14,945 bases of DNA from Alphaproteobacteria bacterium. Lineage in GTDB: Bacteria > Pseudomonadota > Alphaproteobacteria > Caulobacterales > Parvularculaceae. Location of the stretch: assembly GCA_030428745.1 (NCBI GenBank), contig JAUIEG010000013.1, positions 1 to 14,945 on the forward strand, read 5' to 3'. The notes beneath the pieces are model-generated. The model ran no database searches. It saw only the letters and a program-made list of their open reading frames with translations, and had not been told where the DNA came from. This document shows, in pieces, positions 1 to 6,889 of the stretch (the first letter of the stretch is position 1; every line of letters starts with the position of its first letter). The position numbers were made by a program, and so were the translations under genes.

Positions 1-843
1 CGAAAGCATCATGCAACGCCGGTGATCAGCGATGCGCGTCGCGCCCTCGAAGCGTTGAGCGCGCGCTTGCCTGACTATGCGGCGTCGCAGCCATGGCGGG
101 AAGACGTTTCTTCATGGCGCGCGGAGTGGGAAGAGGCCGCCGACGCGTCCATGAAAGACAACGGGGCGGCGCTGCCATCGGATGCGCAAGTCATCGGCGC
201 TGTAAACAGGGCCGCGGGCAAGGATGCGATTGTCGTCTGCGCGGCGGGGGGGCTGCCCGGCGAACTTCACAAATTATGGCGCGTGGGAAGCCGCGGCGGC
301 TACCATGTGGAATATGGCTATTCCTGCATGGGCTACGAGATCGCCGGCGGTTTGGGCGTGAAGATGGCGGAGCCCGACCGCGACGTTTACGTCATGGTCG
401 GCGACGGCAGCTACATGATGGCGAATTCGGAACTGGCGACGTCGATCACGCTGGGCCAGAAGCTGACGGTGATCGTGCTCGACAATCGCGGCTTCGGATG
501 CATCAACAGATTGCAGAACTCGACCGGCGGCGCCGCCTTCAACAACCTCCTGGACGATACGGTTCATGAAACGGCGTCCCAAATCGATTTTGCGCGTCAT
601 GCGAGCAGTCTCGGCGCCGAGGCGACCAAGGTTGCGGGCATCGGCGAGCTGGAAAAGGCGCTCGAAGAAGCCAGGTCGCACAAGAAAACCAGCGTCATCG
701 TCATCGACACCGATCCCGCCATCTCGACCGAGGCCGGCGGCCATTGGTGGGATGTCGCGGTGCCGGAAACCTCCTCGCGCGAGGAGGTCAAAAAGGCGCG
801 CGGCGCCTATGAAGACAAACTAAAATCGCTTGGGAAGGACTGA
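1..843 (+). CDS. iolD: IolD, 3D-(3,5/4)-trihydroxycyclohexane-1,2-dione hydrolase (C-terminal part, 5' end outside window)
   Basis: The reading frame is open from the first base, so this is the last 280 residues of a protein that is usually about 620-640 aa. IolD is a cytoplasmic thiamine-diphosphate enzyme that hydrolyses the cyclic diketone made by IolE, opening the inositol ring to 5-deoxy-D-glucuronate. The visible part holds the C-terminal ThDP-binding domain: GDGS (nt 400-411) and LDNRGFG (nt 478-498) form the diphosphate/Mg-binding motif. The segment MGYEIAGGLGVKMAEPDR just before it and GGHWWDVAVPE near the end are typical of IolD rather than acetolactate synthase. The stop codon overlaps the iolE start by one base (TGATG at 841-845), implying translational coupling. 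A GTG at 22 is the first possible internal start, but homology continues upstream, so it is not the true start. Confidence 0.95.
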   Translation, partial: RKHHATPVISDARRALEALSARLPDYAASQPWREDVSSWRAEWEEAADASMKDNGAALPSDAQVIGAVNRAAGKDAIVVCAAGGLPGELHKLWRVGSRGGYHVEYGYSCMGYEIAGGLGVKMAEPDRDVYVMVGDGSYMMANSELATSITLGQKLTVIVLDNRGFGCINRLQNSTGGAAFNNLLDDTVHETASQIDFARHASSLGAEATKVAGIGELEKALEEARSHKKTSVIVIDTDPAISTEAGGHWWDVAVPETSSREEVKKARGAYEDKLKSLGKD

Positions 844-1739
844 TGGGCGTGATCAAGTATGGCGCAAGCCCGATCGCATGGACCAATGACGATCTGCCGT
901 CGCTTGGCGGGGATACGCCGCTGGAGTCCTGCCTCGCCGACATTCGCGATGTCGGGTTTGACGGCGTCGAGCTTGGGGGCAAATTCCCGCGCCGCGCGGA
1001 CCGGCTTGCGCCGCTTTTGAAACAATATGATCTGGAGCTTGTCGGCGGCTGGTACAGCTCCAATCTTTTGACGCGCAGCGTTGAGGATGAAATCGATGCC
1101 ATGCAGGACCATCTGGCGCTGTTGAAAGCAATGAAGTGCAGCGTGTTCATTGTCGCCGAAACCAGCAATGCGATTCACGGCGACCGTAATGAGCCGATGC
1201 GCGATCAACCGACCCTGGGCGGCGAAGACTGGCGCATGTTCTGCGAGCGCATGTCCGCCCTTGGCGATTATCTGCATGGCGAGGGGCTGCGCCTTGCCTA
1301 TCATCACCATCTCGGAACGAGCGTTGAGAAGAAGCCCGATCTCGATAAGTTTCTCGCTCTCACGAATGACAATGTCGGCCTGACGCTCGATGTCGGCCAT
1401 GCCGCCGGCGGCGGCGTCGATGCGGCGGAGATTATCGCCGGTTATCCCTCGCGCATCGTTCATGTTCATTGCAAGGATATTCGCCGGTCTGTCTTTGACG
1501 GCGTTCGCGACCGCGGTTCGAGTTTTCTCGACGGCGTGCTGGAAGGCATGTTCACGGTCCCCGGCGATGGAGACGTCGATTTCGAGCCGGTTTTCCGCGC
1601 TCTGAAACAGATCGGCTATGAAGGCTGGATCATCGTCGAGGCCGAGCAGGATCCCGCCAAAGCGCCCCCCAAAGAATACGCCCTGAAGGGGCTTGAAACA
1701 CTGAAGCAACTTTCCGCCGGCGCCGGTCTCGGCGCCTGA
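843..1739 (+). CDS. iolE: IolE, inosose (2-keto-myo-inositol) dehydratase
   Basis: This 298-aa protein has the length and fold signature of the xylose-isomerase-like TIM-barrel family. It dehydrates 2-keto-myo-inositol to the cyclic diketone used by IolD, in the cytoplasm, with a divalent metal. Visible family motifs are YHHHLGTSVE (residues 153-162), LTLDVGHAAGGG (180-191), HVHCKDIR (207-214) and IIVEAEQDP (263-271). The acidic and His residues of these strands are the expected metal ligands. The ATG at 843 overlaps the iolD stop, and AAGGA (835-839) lies just upstream as a close ribosome binding site. It is followed after 19 bases by iolB, so it is part of the same transcript. Distinction from a generic sugar-phosphate isomerase rests on the motifs plus the iolD/iolB neighbours; I regard it as secure. 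Confidence 0.94.
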   Translation: MGVIKYGASPIAWTNDDLPSLGGDTPLESCLADIRDVGFDGVELGGKFPRRADRLAPLLKQYDLELVGGWYSSNLLTRSVEDEIDAMQDHLALLKAMKCSVFIVAETSNAIHGDRNEPMRDQPTLGGEDWRMFCERMSALGDYLHGEGLRLAYHHHLGTSVEKKPDLDKFLALTNDNVGLTLDVGHAAGGGVDAAEIIAGYPSRIVHVHCKDIRRSVFDGVRDRGSSFLDGVLEGMFTVPGDGDVDFEPVFRALKQIGYEGWIIVEAEQDPAKAPPKEYALKGLETLKQLSAGAGLGA

Positions 1740-1758
1740 AGGCGGGAAAGGAAGCATA

Positions 1759-2562
1759 ATGGCAGATTTGAAAATACGCCCGCATGCGCCGGATGCTGAC
1801 GGCCGCGTCCTCGACATCACGCCGGAAAGCGCCGGATGGCGCTATGTGGGATTTTCCGTTCATCATTGCAAAGAAGGGCAGGGGTTCCGGCATTCGCTGA
1901 AAGACCGCGAGACCTGTCTTGTCATTTTGTCGGGGCGCGCGGCGGTGAAGGTCGACGATATGGATTTCGGCGTCATCGGAGAGCGCAACAGCGTCTTCGA
2001 CGATGTCGCGCCCTACGCCGTCTATGCGCCGGCGGACGCGCTTTGCGATGTGAAGGCGGTGACCGATCTCGAGGTCGCCATCTGCACCGCGCCGGGCTGG
2101 TCAAAGCTCGAACCGCGCCTGATTGAGCCTTCCGCCATCGGCATGGATGAGCGGGGCTCGGGCTCCAATACGCGCTTTGTGCGCAATGTCCTGCCGGAGA
2201 CGGAGCCGGCCGACAGCCTTTTGATCGCGGAAGTCATCACGCCGTCGGGAAACTGGTCGAGCTATCCGCCGCACAAACATGACAGCGACGATGTTCCTTC
2301 GGAATCGGCGCTCGAGGAAACCTATTACTACCGCATGAATCCGGTGCAGGGTTTCGGTTTCCAGCGCGTCTATACCGATGACCGCTCCATCGACGAGGCG
2401 GTTTGCGTCGAAGACGGCGACGTCGTGATGGTGCCGAAAGGCTATCACCCGGTCGGCTCGCCGCATGGTTACGACATGTATTATCTGAATGTGATGGCGG
2501 GGCCGAAACGCACCTGGCTCATCCATAACGATCCCGCCCATGAGTGGATCGTCAAGCGCTGA
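1759..2562 (+). CDS. iolB: IolB, 5-deoxy-glucuronate isomerase
   Basis: This 267-aa protein is close to the usual family length of about 270. IolB is a cytoplasmic two-cupin enzyme that isomerises 5-deoxy-D-glucuronate to 2-deoxy-5-keto-D-gluconate, the substrate of the IolC kinase. The C-terminal cupin is clear: WSSYPPHKHD (residues 166-175) and LEETYYYRM (185-193) supply the His/His/Glu metal ligands, and PKGYHPVGSPHGYDMYYL (226-243) gives the last His and substrate loop. The N-terminal half is the diverged partner cupin. The ATG at 1759 has a good ribosome binding site, AGGAA at 1749-1753, five bases upstream. It lies 19 bases after iolE and 29 bases before the preferred iolA start, in one operon. 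Confidence 0.95.
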   Translation: MADLKIRPHAPDADGRVLDITPESAGWRYVGFSVHHCKEGQGFRHSLKDRETCLVILSGRAAVKVDDMDFGVIGERNSVFDDVAPYAVYAPADALCDVKAVTDLEVAICTAPGWSKLEPRLIEPSAIGMDERGSGSNTRFVRNVLPETEPADSLLIAEVITPSGNWSSYPPHKHDSDDVPSESALEETYYYRMNPVQGFGFQRVYTDDRSIDEAVCVEDGDVVMVPKGYHPVGSPHGYDMYYLNVMAGPKRTWLIHNDPAHEWIVKR

Positions 2563-2591
2563 ATTTTCGCATCAAAGAAACGGATAAAGCT

Positions 2592-4085
2592 ATGTATGAA
2601 CGGGGCCATTTCATCAATGGCCGGGCGATCCCCGGCGCGTCCGGACGTTTTTCCGACATCATGGACCCCACAAAGGGCGCGGTCCAGGGCAGGGCGGCGC
2701 TCGCCTCTGCTAGGGAAGTCAATGAGGCGGTTTCGTCTGCGCTTGAGGCGTTTCCGGCGTGGTCTTCCATCAATCCCCAGCGCCGGGCGCGGGTCATGTT
2801 CAAGTTCAAGGAGCTCCTTGAAAAGGACATGGACAATCTGGCGAGGATGATTTCCTCCGAGCACGGCAAGGTGCTCGCTGATGCGCGCGGCGATGTTCAG
2901 CGCGGGCTCGAAGTGATCGAATTCGCCTGCGGCATTCCGCATTTGCAGAAGGGCGAATATACGGAAAGCGCGGGAACCGGGATTGACGTTTATTCGATGC
3001 GCCAGCCGCTGGGCGTCGGGGTCGGCATTACGCCGTTCAATTTCCCCGCCATGATCCCTATGTGGATGTTCGGCGTCGCCATCGCCTGCGGCAATACTTT
3101 CGTCTGCAAGCCGTCGGAGCGCGATCCTTCCGCGCCGCTGCGTCTTGCCGAGTTGATGCTGGAGGCCGGGGCGCCGGAAGGCGTTCTCAATGTCGTCAAT
3201 GGCGACAAGCAGGCCGTGGATGCGCTGATCGCCCATCCGGGCGTGAGCGCGGTGAGCTTTGTCGGGTCCTCGGACATCGCGCAATCTATCTATTCGGCCT
3301 GCGCGGCGCAGGGAAAACGCGTGCAGGCTTTTGGCGGGGCGAAAAACCATCTGATCGTGCTGCCCGACGCGGATCTGGAAAACGCCGCGAACCAGCTGAT
3401 CGGCGGCGCCTTCGGGTCCGCTGGCGAACGCTGCATGGCGACGCCGGTTGCGGTGCCGGTGGGCGATGAGACGGCCGAAAGGCTAATCGACTTGTTGAAG
3501 CCGCGCATCGAAAAGCTGAAAGTCGGACACCCTTTCGATGACGACAGTGATATCGGACCGCTGGTGAGCCGCCAGCATCTGGATCGTGTGCGCCGCTATA
3601 TCGACATGGGCGTTGAGGAAGGGGCGGATCTCGTCATCGATGGACGCGAAATGAAACTGCAGGGGCATGAAGGCGGGTTTTACCTGGGCGGCAGTCTGTT
3701 CGACCACGTCACGCCCGACATGACCTCCTACAAAGATGAAATCTTCGGACCCGTCCTGCAGGTTGTGCGCGCACCCGACTTCGATACGGCCGTCAGGCTG
3801 CCGTCTGAACATCAATATGGGAACGGCGTCGCCATCTTTACGCGCAACGGCGCCGCGGCGCGCGAATTTGCGGCGCGCGTCAATGTGGGTATGGTCGGCG
3901 TGAACATTCCGATCCCCGTGCCGCTTTCCTATTACTCCTTCGGCGGCTGGAAGCGTTCCGGTTTCGGCGACACCAATCAGCACGGGCCCGAAGGCGTGCG
4001 CTTCTGGACGAAGGTGAAAACCGTCACACAGCGCTGGCCTCAGGACGTGCTCGCGTCGAGCTACGCCATGCCCGTCATGGAATAG
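2592..4085 (+). CDS. iolA: IolA/MmsA, malonate-semialdehyde / methylmalonate-semialdehyde dehydrogenase (CoA-acylating)
   Basis: From ATG 2592 the product is 497 aa, the family's standard length, and begins MYERGHFINGR as family members do. A GTG at 2544 would add 16 residues and overlap iolB by 19 bases, so I prefer 2592 although its ribosome binding site is weak. The enzyme oxidises malonate semialdehyde to acetyl-CoA and CO2 with NAD and CoA, the last step of inositol catabolism. Seen: the NAD-site segment TPFNFPAMIPMWMFGVAIAC (147-166), KPSERDPSAP (173-182), SFVGSS (222-227), and catalytic Cys281 in GSAGERCMA. KDEIFGPV lies at 381-388. AFGGAKNH (246-253) has Asn where ordinary aldehyde dehydrogenases have the general-base Glu, which is diagnostic of the CoA-dependent subfamily. 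It could also serve valine degradation, but its place after iolDEB argues for the inositol role. Confidence 0.93.
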   Translation: MYERGHFINGRAIPGASGRFSDIMDPTKGAVQGRAALASAREVNEAVSSALEAFPAWSSINPQRRARVMFKFKELLEKDMDNLARMISSEHGKVLADARGDVQRGLEVIEFACGIPHLQKGEYTESAGTGIDVYSMRQPLGVGVGITPFNFPAMIPMWMFGVAIACGNTFVCKPSERDPSAPLRLAELMLEAGAPEGVLNVVNGDKQAVDALIAHPGVSAVSFVGSSDIAQSIYSACAAQGKRVQAFGGAKNHLIVLPDADLENAANQLIGGAFGSAGERCMATPVAVPVGDETAERLIDLLKPRIEKLKVGHPFDDDSDIGPLVSRQHLDRVRRYIDMGVEEGADLVIDGREMKLQGHEGGFYLGGSLFDHVTPDMTSYKDEIFGPVLQVVRAPDFDTAVRLPSEHQYGNGVAIFTRNGAAAREFAARVNVGMVGVNIPIPVPLSYYSFGGWKRSGFGDTNQHGPEGVRFWTKVKTVTQRWPQDVLASSYAMPVME

Positions 4086-4106
4086 TCCGGAGGGGGCGCC
4101 GAGGTT

Positions 4107-5315
4107 TTAAAAGAGAAACTGGCTGCGCAGGGAAAACCCTGTTTCCCTGCGCCAGTATGGTTCGGAGGCGGGGAGCGGCGGCGTCAGGCCGCGCGTGCGC
4201 GCCCTATAGAGGTTTAAGCGCAAAGCGAAGTTTTCGCTTGCGAACCAGTCGACGCCGAGCGCCAGCATCTGGCGGCCGGCCTTGCCTTGCGTCCCGGGAA
4301 AATCGATATGATCGTAGCGAATCGCCGTGAATAGCGCCCCGGGGCCGCCATCGAAGAATGGGGCGTCAACGGTTCGCCCGCCCAATTCTCCGCCTTCATA
4401 AGTCTGCCGGCCGCCGAGCGAAAACCCGGCCTCGACATAGCCGGCGTGAAAATTTCCCGCGATGCTTTGCGCCGTCTCGCGCGGGGCGAGATAGGCATAT
4501 TCGCCGGCGGCCCAGAGATTTCCGAAGAGCCCTGCGATTTCAAATCCGGCGAACAAGTCTGAAGAGGCTTGCGGCGCGGAGTGGAGAGAGGCAAGCGCAG
4601 CGTTCGGCGCTAATGGCTCTAGCTCGTAGTCGAACCCGTCCGCCTCGCCGGCGCTCTTGCGAAAGCGCAAGGCGGCGCCGAGATGCAAGACCCGGTTTTC
4701 CGTCATGACAGGCGCTGTCGTCGCGCGCGCGCCAAACGCATAGCCGCCATCGAAGGCGCCGTCATTGATGTTCTCCGCAAAAGCGCCGGTCATGACGGTG
4801 CTCCTGCCATTGTCGAATCTAAGCGCGGCGCCGAGCCTGCGGTCGAACCCAAAGACGCTTGTGAAGGCTGCGCGTTCGTTGAGCGCAACATCGTTCGAGG
4901 AATTCATTTCATCGAAGGAATTCGGCGTTTTGAACTGGCCGAGAAGAAAGCTGTAAGAGGCGTTTTCCGGCGCGTATTCGATGAATAGCGATGTCGCGTC
5001 GATATCGCCGTCTTCTCCGATATTGATCTCGCCATCGAACAGAAGCTCGTCTTTGAAACTCGCCTCCAGGCTGAGCCGCAGGCGCCGGAATTCAACGTCA
5101 AAGGAAGACGGGACGTCCTGGTTTGAGAAAGAGCCGAGCGCGTCGAGATGGACCCTGCCGCCAGGACTGATCTTGAAAGCGCTGTTCCGGGAGGGGGCTT
5201 CGGTCTCCGCCAGGGCCGGCGCTGCGATGAAAAAAAGCCCGGCCATGAAGGCGGGCGCATGCCGGACGGCGTGGCGGCCCGGCCTGACGGTCCGATGACG
5301 CGAAGGAGGCGTCAT
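4107..5315 (-). CDS. Phosphate-selective porin (OprO/OprP type), outer membrane
   Basis: The product is about 402 aa, with an Arg/His-rich start, a hydrophobic stretch ending APALA (signal peptide, cut near AETEA), then alternating beta-strands and a terminal Phe (QFLF), as in outer-membrane barrels. FRRLRLSLEASFKDELLFDGEINIG-like and LFIEYAPE / LLGQFKTPNS segments match the phosphate-selective porin O/P family, in which the barrel passes phosphate or polyphosphate. It is the third gene after the phytase and alkaline phosphatase, so it may take up released phosphate or partly dephosphorylated inositol phosphates (inference). The start is uncertain: ATG 5315 gives a sensible signal peptide; GTG 5345 would add ten residues; ATG 5246 leaves the signal peptide too short and uncharged. 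None has a strong ribosome binding site, and the 5315 start lies inside a perfect inverted repeat (5291-5319). Confidence 0.82.
   Translation of the reverse strand: MTPPSRHRTVRPGRHAVRHAPAFMAGLFFIAAPALAETEAPSRNSAFKISPGGRVHLDALGSFSNQDVPSSFDVEFRRLRLSLEASFKDELLFDGEINIGEDGDIDATSLFIEYAPENASYSFLLGQFKTPNSFDEMNSSNDVALNERAAFTSVFGFDRRLGAALRFDNGRSTVMTGAFAENINDGAFDGGYAFGARATTAPVMTENRVLHLGAALRFRKSAGEADGFDYELEPLAPNAALASLHSAPQASSDLFAGFEIAGLFGNLWAAGEYAYLAPRETAQSIAGNFHAGYVEAGFSLGGRQTYEGGELGGRTVDAPFFDGGPGALFTAIRYDHIDFPGTQGKAGRQMLALGVDWFASENFALRLNLYRARTRGLTPPLPASEPYWRRETGFSLRSQFLF
4125..4152 (-). terminator. Perfect inverted repeat inside the porin 3' end, candidate terminator
   Basis: Arms GCGCAGGGAAA (4125-4135) and TTTCCCTGCGC (4142-4152) are exact reverse complements with a six-base loop. 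On the minus strand the hairpin is followed after five bases by TTTCTCTTTT, which runs into the porin stop codon (4109-4107). It therefore resembles a rho-independent terminator embedded in the last codons. On the plus strand it lies 40 bases after the iolA stop and could protect or end that transcript, but no T-run follows there. Confidence 0.5.
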
Positions 5316-5319
5316 CGGA
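5291..5319 (-). promoter_or_regulatory. Perfect 11-bp inverted repeat spanning the proposed porin start codon
   Basis: Arms TCCGATGACGC (5291-5301) and GCGTCATCGGA (5309-5319) are exact reverse complements around a seven-base loop. It sits between the alkaline phosphatase stop and the porin reading frame. On the mRNA the ATG at 5315 lies within the 5' arm. No T-run follows on either strand, so it is more likely an intercistronic stability or translation-control hairpin than a terminator. Confidence 0.5.
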
Positions 5320-5360
5320 TGGTGTTGTCGGCGTAATAAAACCACGAGAACGCCCAGCGC

Positions 5361-6863
5361 TTACTCGCTATCGAAGCCGAACGCTTTCGCCATGATGTCG
5401 TGAATGACGTTTTGTTCGAGCACGCCGTTTGCGCGTTCGGCCCCGGGCCCCTTGGCGTAGATCGCGACGTCTTCGCCGCCATGGGTTTCGCTCGAACGCG
5501 GGATCAGCGATTGCTGATGATAGTCCTCCGCCTCGGTGTCGACATTGGTGAGGTCCGGCCGGGGCAGGGAGGTCACGGCGCCGGGGCCGTTCTGATAACC
5601 GGCGGAGGTGTAGGGCAGGTTGTCGTCCAAAAGGGCGGGTTGCGTTTCCGGCTCGCCGAAATCGTCATTGCCGTAGACCTTGCCGAGGATCGGGTTGCCG
5701 CGCGTCGGATAGCCAGCGAGCGTAAAGGTGTGGCTGTGGTCGGCGGTGACGATGATCAGCGTGTCGTCGTCATCGGTCAGCCTGTCGGCCATGGCGACCG
5801 CTTCCGCCATGGCGACCCCGTCATGCAGGGCGTGCGTCGCCTGGCCTTCATGATGGCCGTGGTCGATGCGCCCTCCCTCGACAAGAAGGAAAAACCCGTC
5901 CGGATTGCGGTTCAGTATGCTGATCGCTTTCTCGGTCATGGCCGCAAGCGTGGGTTCGCCGCCGGGATCGTTAGGTTGGTCAAGCGAGAACTGCATATGT
6001 CCCGGTTCGAAGAGGCCAAGCAGATGGTCCGTTGTCGAAGGATCGATATCGTTGAACTGCTGCTTGTTCCAGGCATAAGCGGCGCCGTCATGGCGTAACC
6101 ATTCCTCGGCCAGATTGCGGCCGTCTTTGCGCTTGCCGGTCTTCTTCCGATATTCAGGATCGGCGTCGCTCGCCGGCAGAAAATTCGCGCGCCCGCCGCC
6201 CATGGCGACTTCGACGCCATTGCCCGGAAAGTCGATGAGCTGACTTGCAATGTCTTTGCAGCCCTGGGCGATCGCTTCGGCGGGCATGTCGGCATCGGCT
6301 TCCCAGTCGCGTTCGGGAACATGCGCATAAGTCGTCGCCGGCGTCGCATGGGTAAGCCGTGCGGTCGTGACGACGCCCGTCGAAAGGCCGTGCATTTCTG
6401 CATCTTCCAGAATGCTGGTGAGCCGGTGATTCAGCGAGACGTCGCATTCCGTGCGTTTGGGCGCCGGGCCCACGCCGATAAAGCCGGCTTTCGTCTTGAC
6501 GCCGCTCATTATGGCGGTCGCGGTTCCCGCTGAATCGGGAACCTGCTGGTTCGTGTTGTAGGTCTTGGAAAGAGCAACATTGGGAAACTCTTCCCAGGAG
6601 AGAACATAGTCTTCGCCGCTCTGGCCCTGCATCTGGCCGGCGAGAATGCGGATGCCGGTGACGGTGCTGACGCCCATGCCGTCGCCGACGAAAAGAATCA
6701 CATTCTTTGCTTTTGCCGCCGGCTCGCCCTGATCGGCGAGCGTGGCGCCGCCGCCATGAGCGCAGCCGGCGATGGCGGCGATCATGGCGCCCGCGCCCGC
6801 GCCTTTCAAAAAGGCGCGGCCGGACAGGCGGGGACGCGAAGAGGCGTTGGGTTTCTTGGTCAT
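5361..6863 (-). CDS. phoA: Alkaline phosphatase, predicted exported lipoprotein
   Basis: A 500-aa alkaline phosphatase that removes phosphate from monoesters outside the cytoplasm. All core residues are visible: metal ligand Asp61 (VGDGMG), nucleophile Ser111 (PDSAGTATA), His172 (LTHATPA), Glu329, Asp334 and His338 (VEGGRIDHGHHEG), Asp375-His376 (TADHSHTF) and His461 (SSETHGGED). His172 and His335 replace E. coli Asp153 and Lys328. The N-terminus has SGRAFLKG, a Tat-like motif with Gly in place of the first Arg, then a hydrophobic run and lipobox IAGC (Cys34), predicting a lipoprotein; residue +2 is Ala. ATG 6863 is chosen over GTG 6893 because AGGAG sits six bases upstream and the GTG would overlap the phytase stop. 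It lies 26 bases after the phytase gene, in the same operon, and probably finishes the lower inositol phosphates left by the phytase. Confidence 0.93.
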   Translation of the reverse strand: MTKKPNASSRPRLSGRAFLKGAGAGAMIAAIAGCAHGGGATLADQGEPAAKAKNVILFVGDGMGVSTVTGIRILAGQMQGQSGEDYVLSWEEFPNVALSKTYNTNQQVPDSAGTATAIMSGVKTKAGFIGVGPAPKRTECDVSLNHRLTSILEDAEMHGLSTGVVTTARLTHATPATTYAHVPERDWEADADMPAEAIAQGCKDIASQLIDFPGNGVEVAMGGGRANFLPASDADPEYRKKTGKRKDGRNLAEEWLRHDGAAYAWNKQQFNDIDPSTTDHLLGLFEPGHMQFSLDQPNDPGGEPTLAAMTEKAISILNRNPDGFFLLVEGGRIDHGHHEGQATHALHDGVAMAEAVAMADRLTDDDDTLIIVTADHSHTFTLAGYPTRGNPILGKVYGNDDFGEPETQPALLDDNLPYTSAGYQNGPGAVTSLPRPDLTNVDTEAEDYHQQSLIPRSSETHGGEDVAIYAKGPGAERANGVLEQNVIHDIMAKAFGFDSE

Positions 6864-6869
6864 GTGGTG

Positions 6870-6874
6870 CTCCT
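6870..6874 (-). promoter_or_regulatory. Ribosome binding site deciding the alkaline phosphatase start
   Basis: On the minus strand AGGAG is followed by six bases and then ATG (6863-6861). This fits an optimal Shine-Dalgarno site and rules in ATG 6863 over the upstream GTG at 6893. Confidence 0.75.
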
Positions 6875-6889
6875 GTTTCCCTGCCGCGG

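Noticed and set aside
807..1820. Long antisense open frame opposite iolE (and similar ones at 2481-3350, 10462-11496 and 11535-12302)
   Set aside because: These are minus-strand shadows of clearly homologous plus-strand genes in high-GC DNA; no family motifs or plausible starts are seen.
2544..2591. GTG at 2544 as the iolA start, overlapping iolB by 19 bases
   Set aside because: ATG 2592 gives the usual 497-aa family length and the conserved GHFINGR start; the extra 16 residues have no family counterpart that I recognise.
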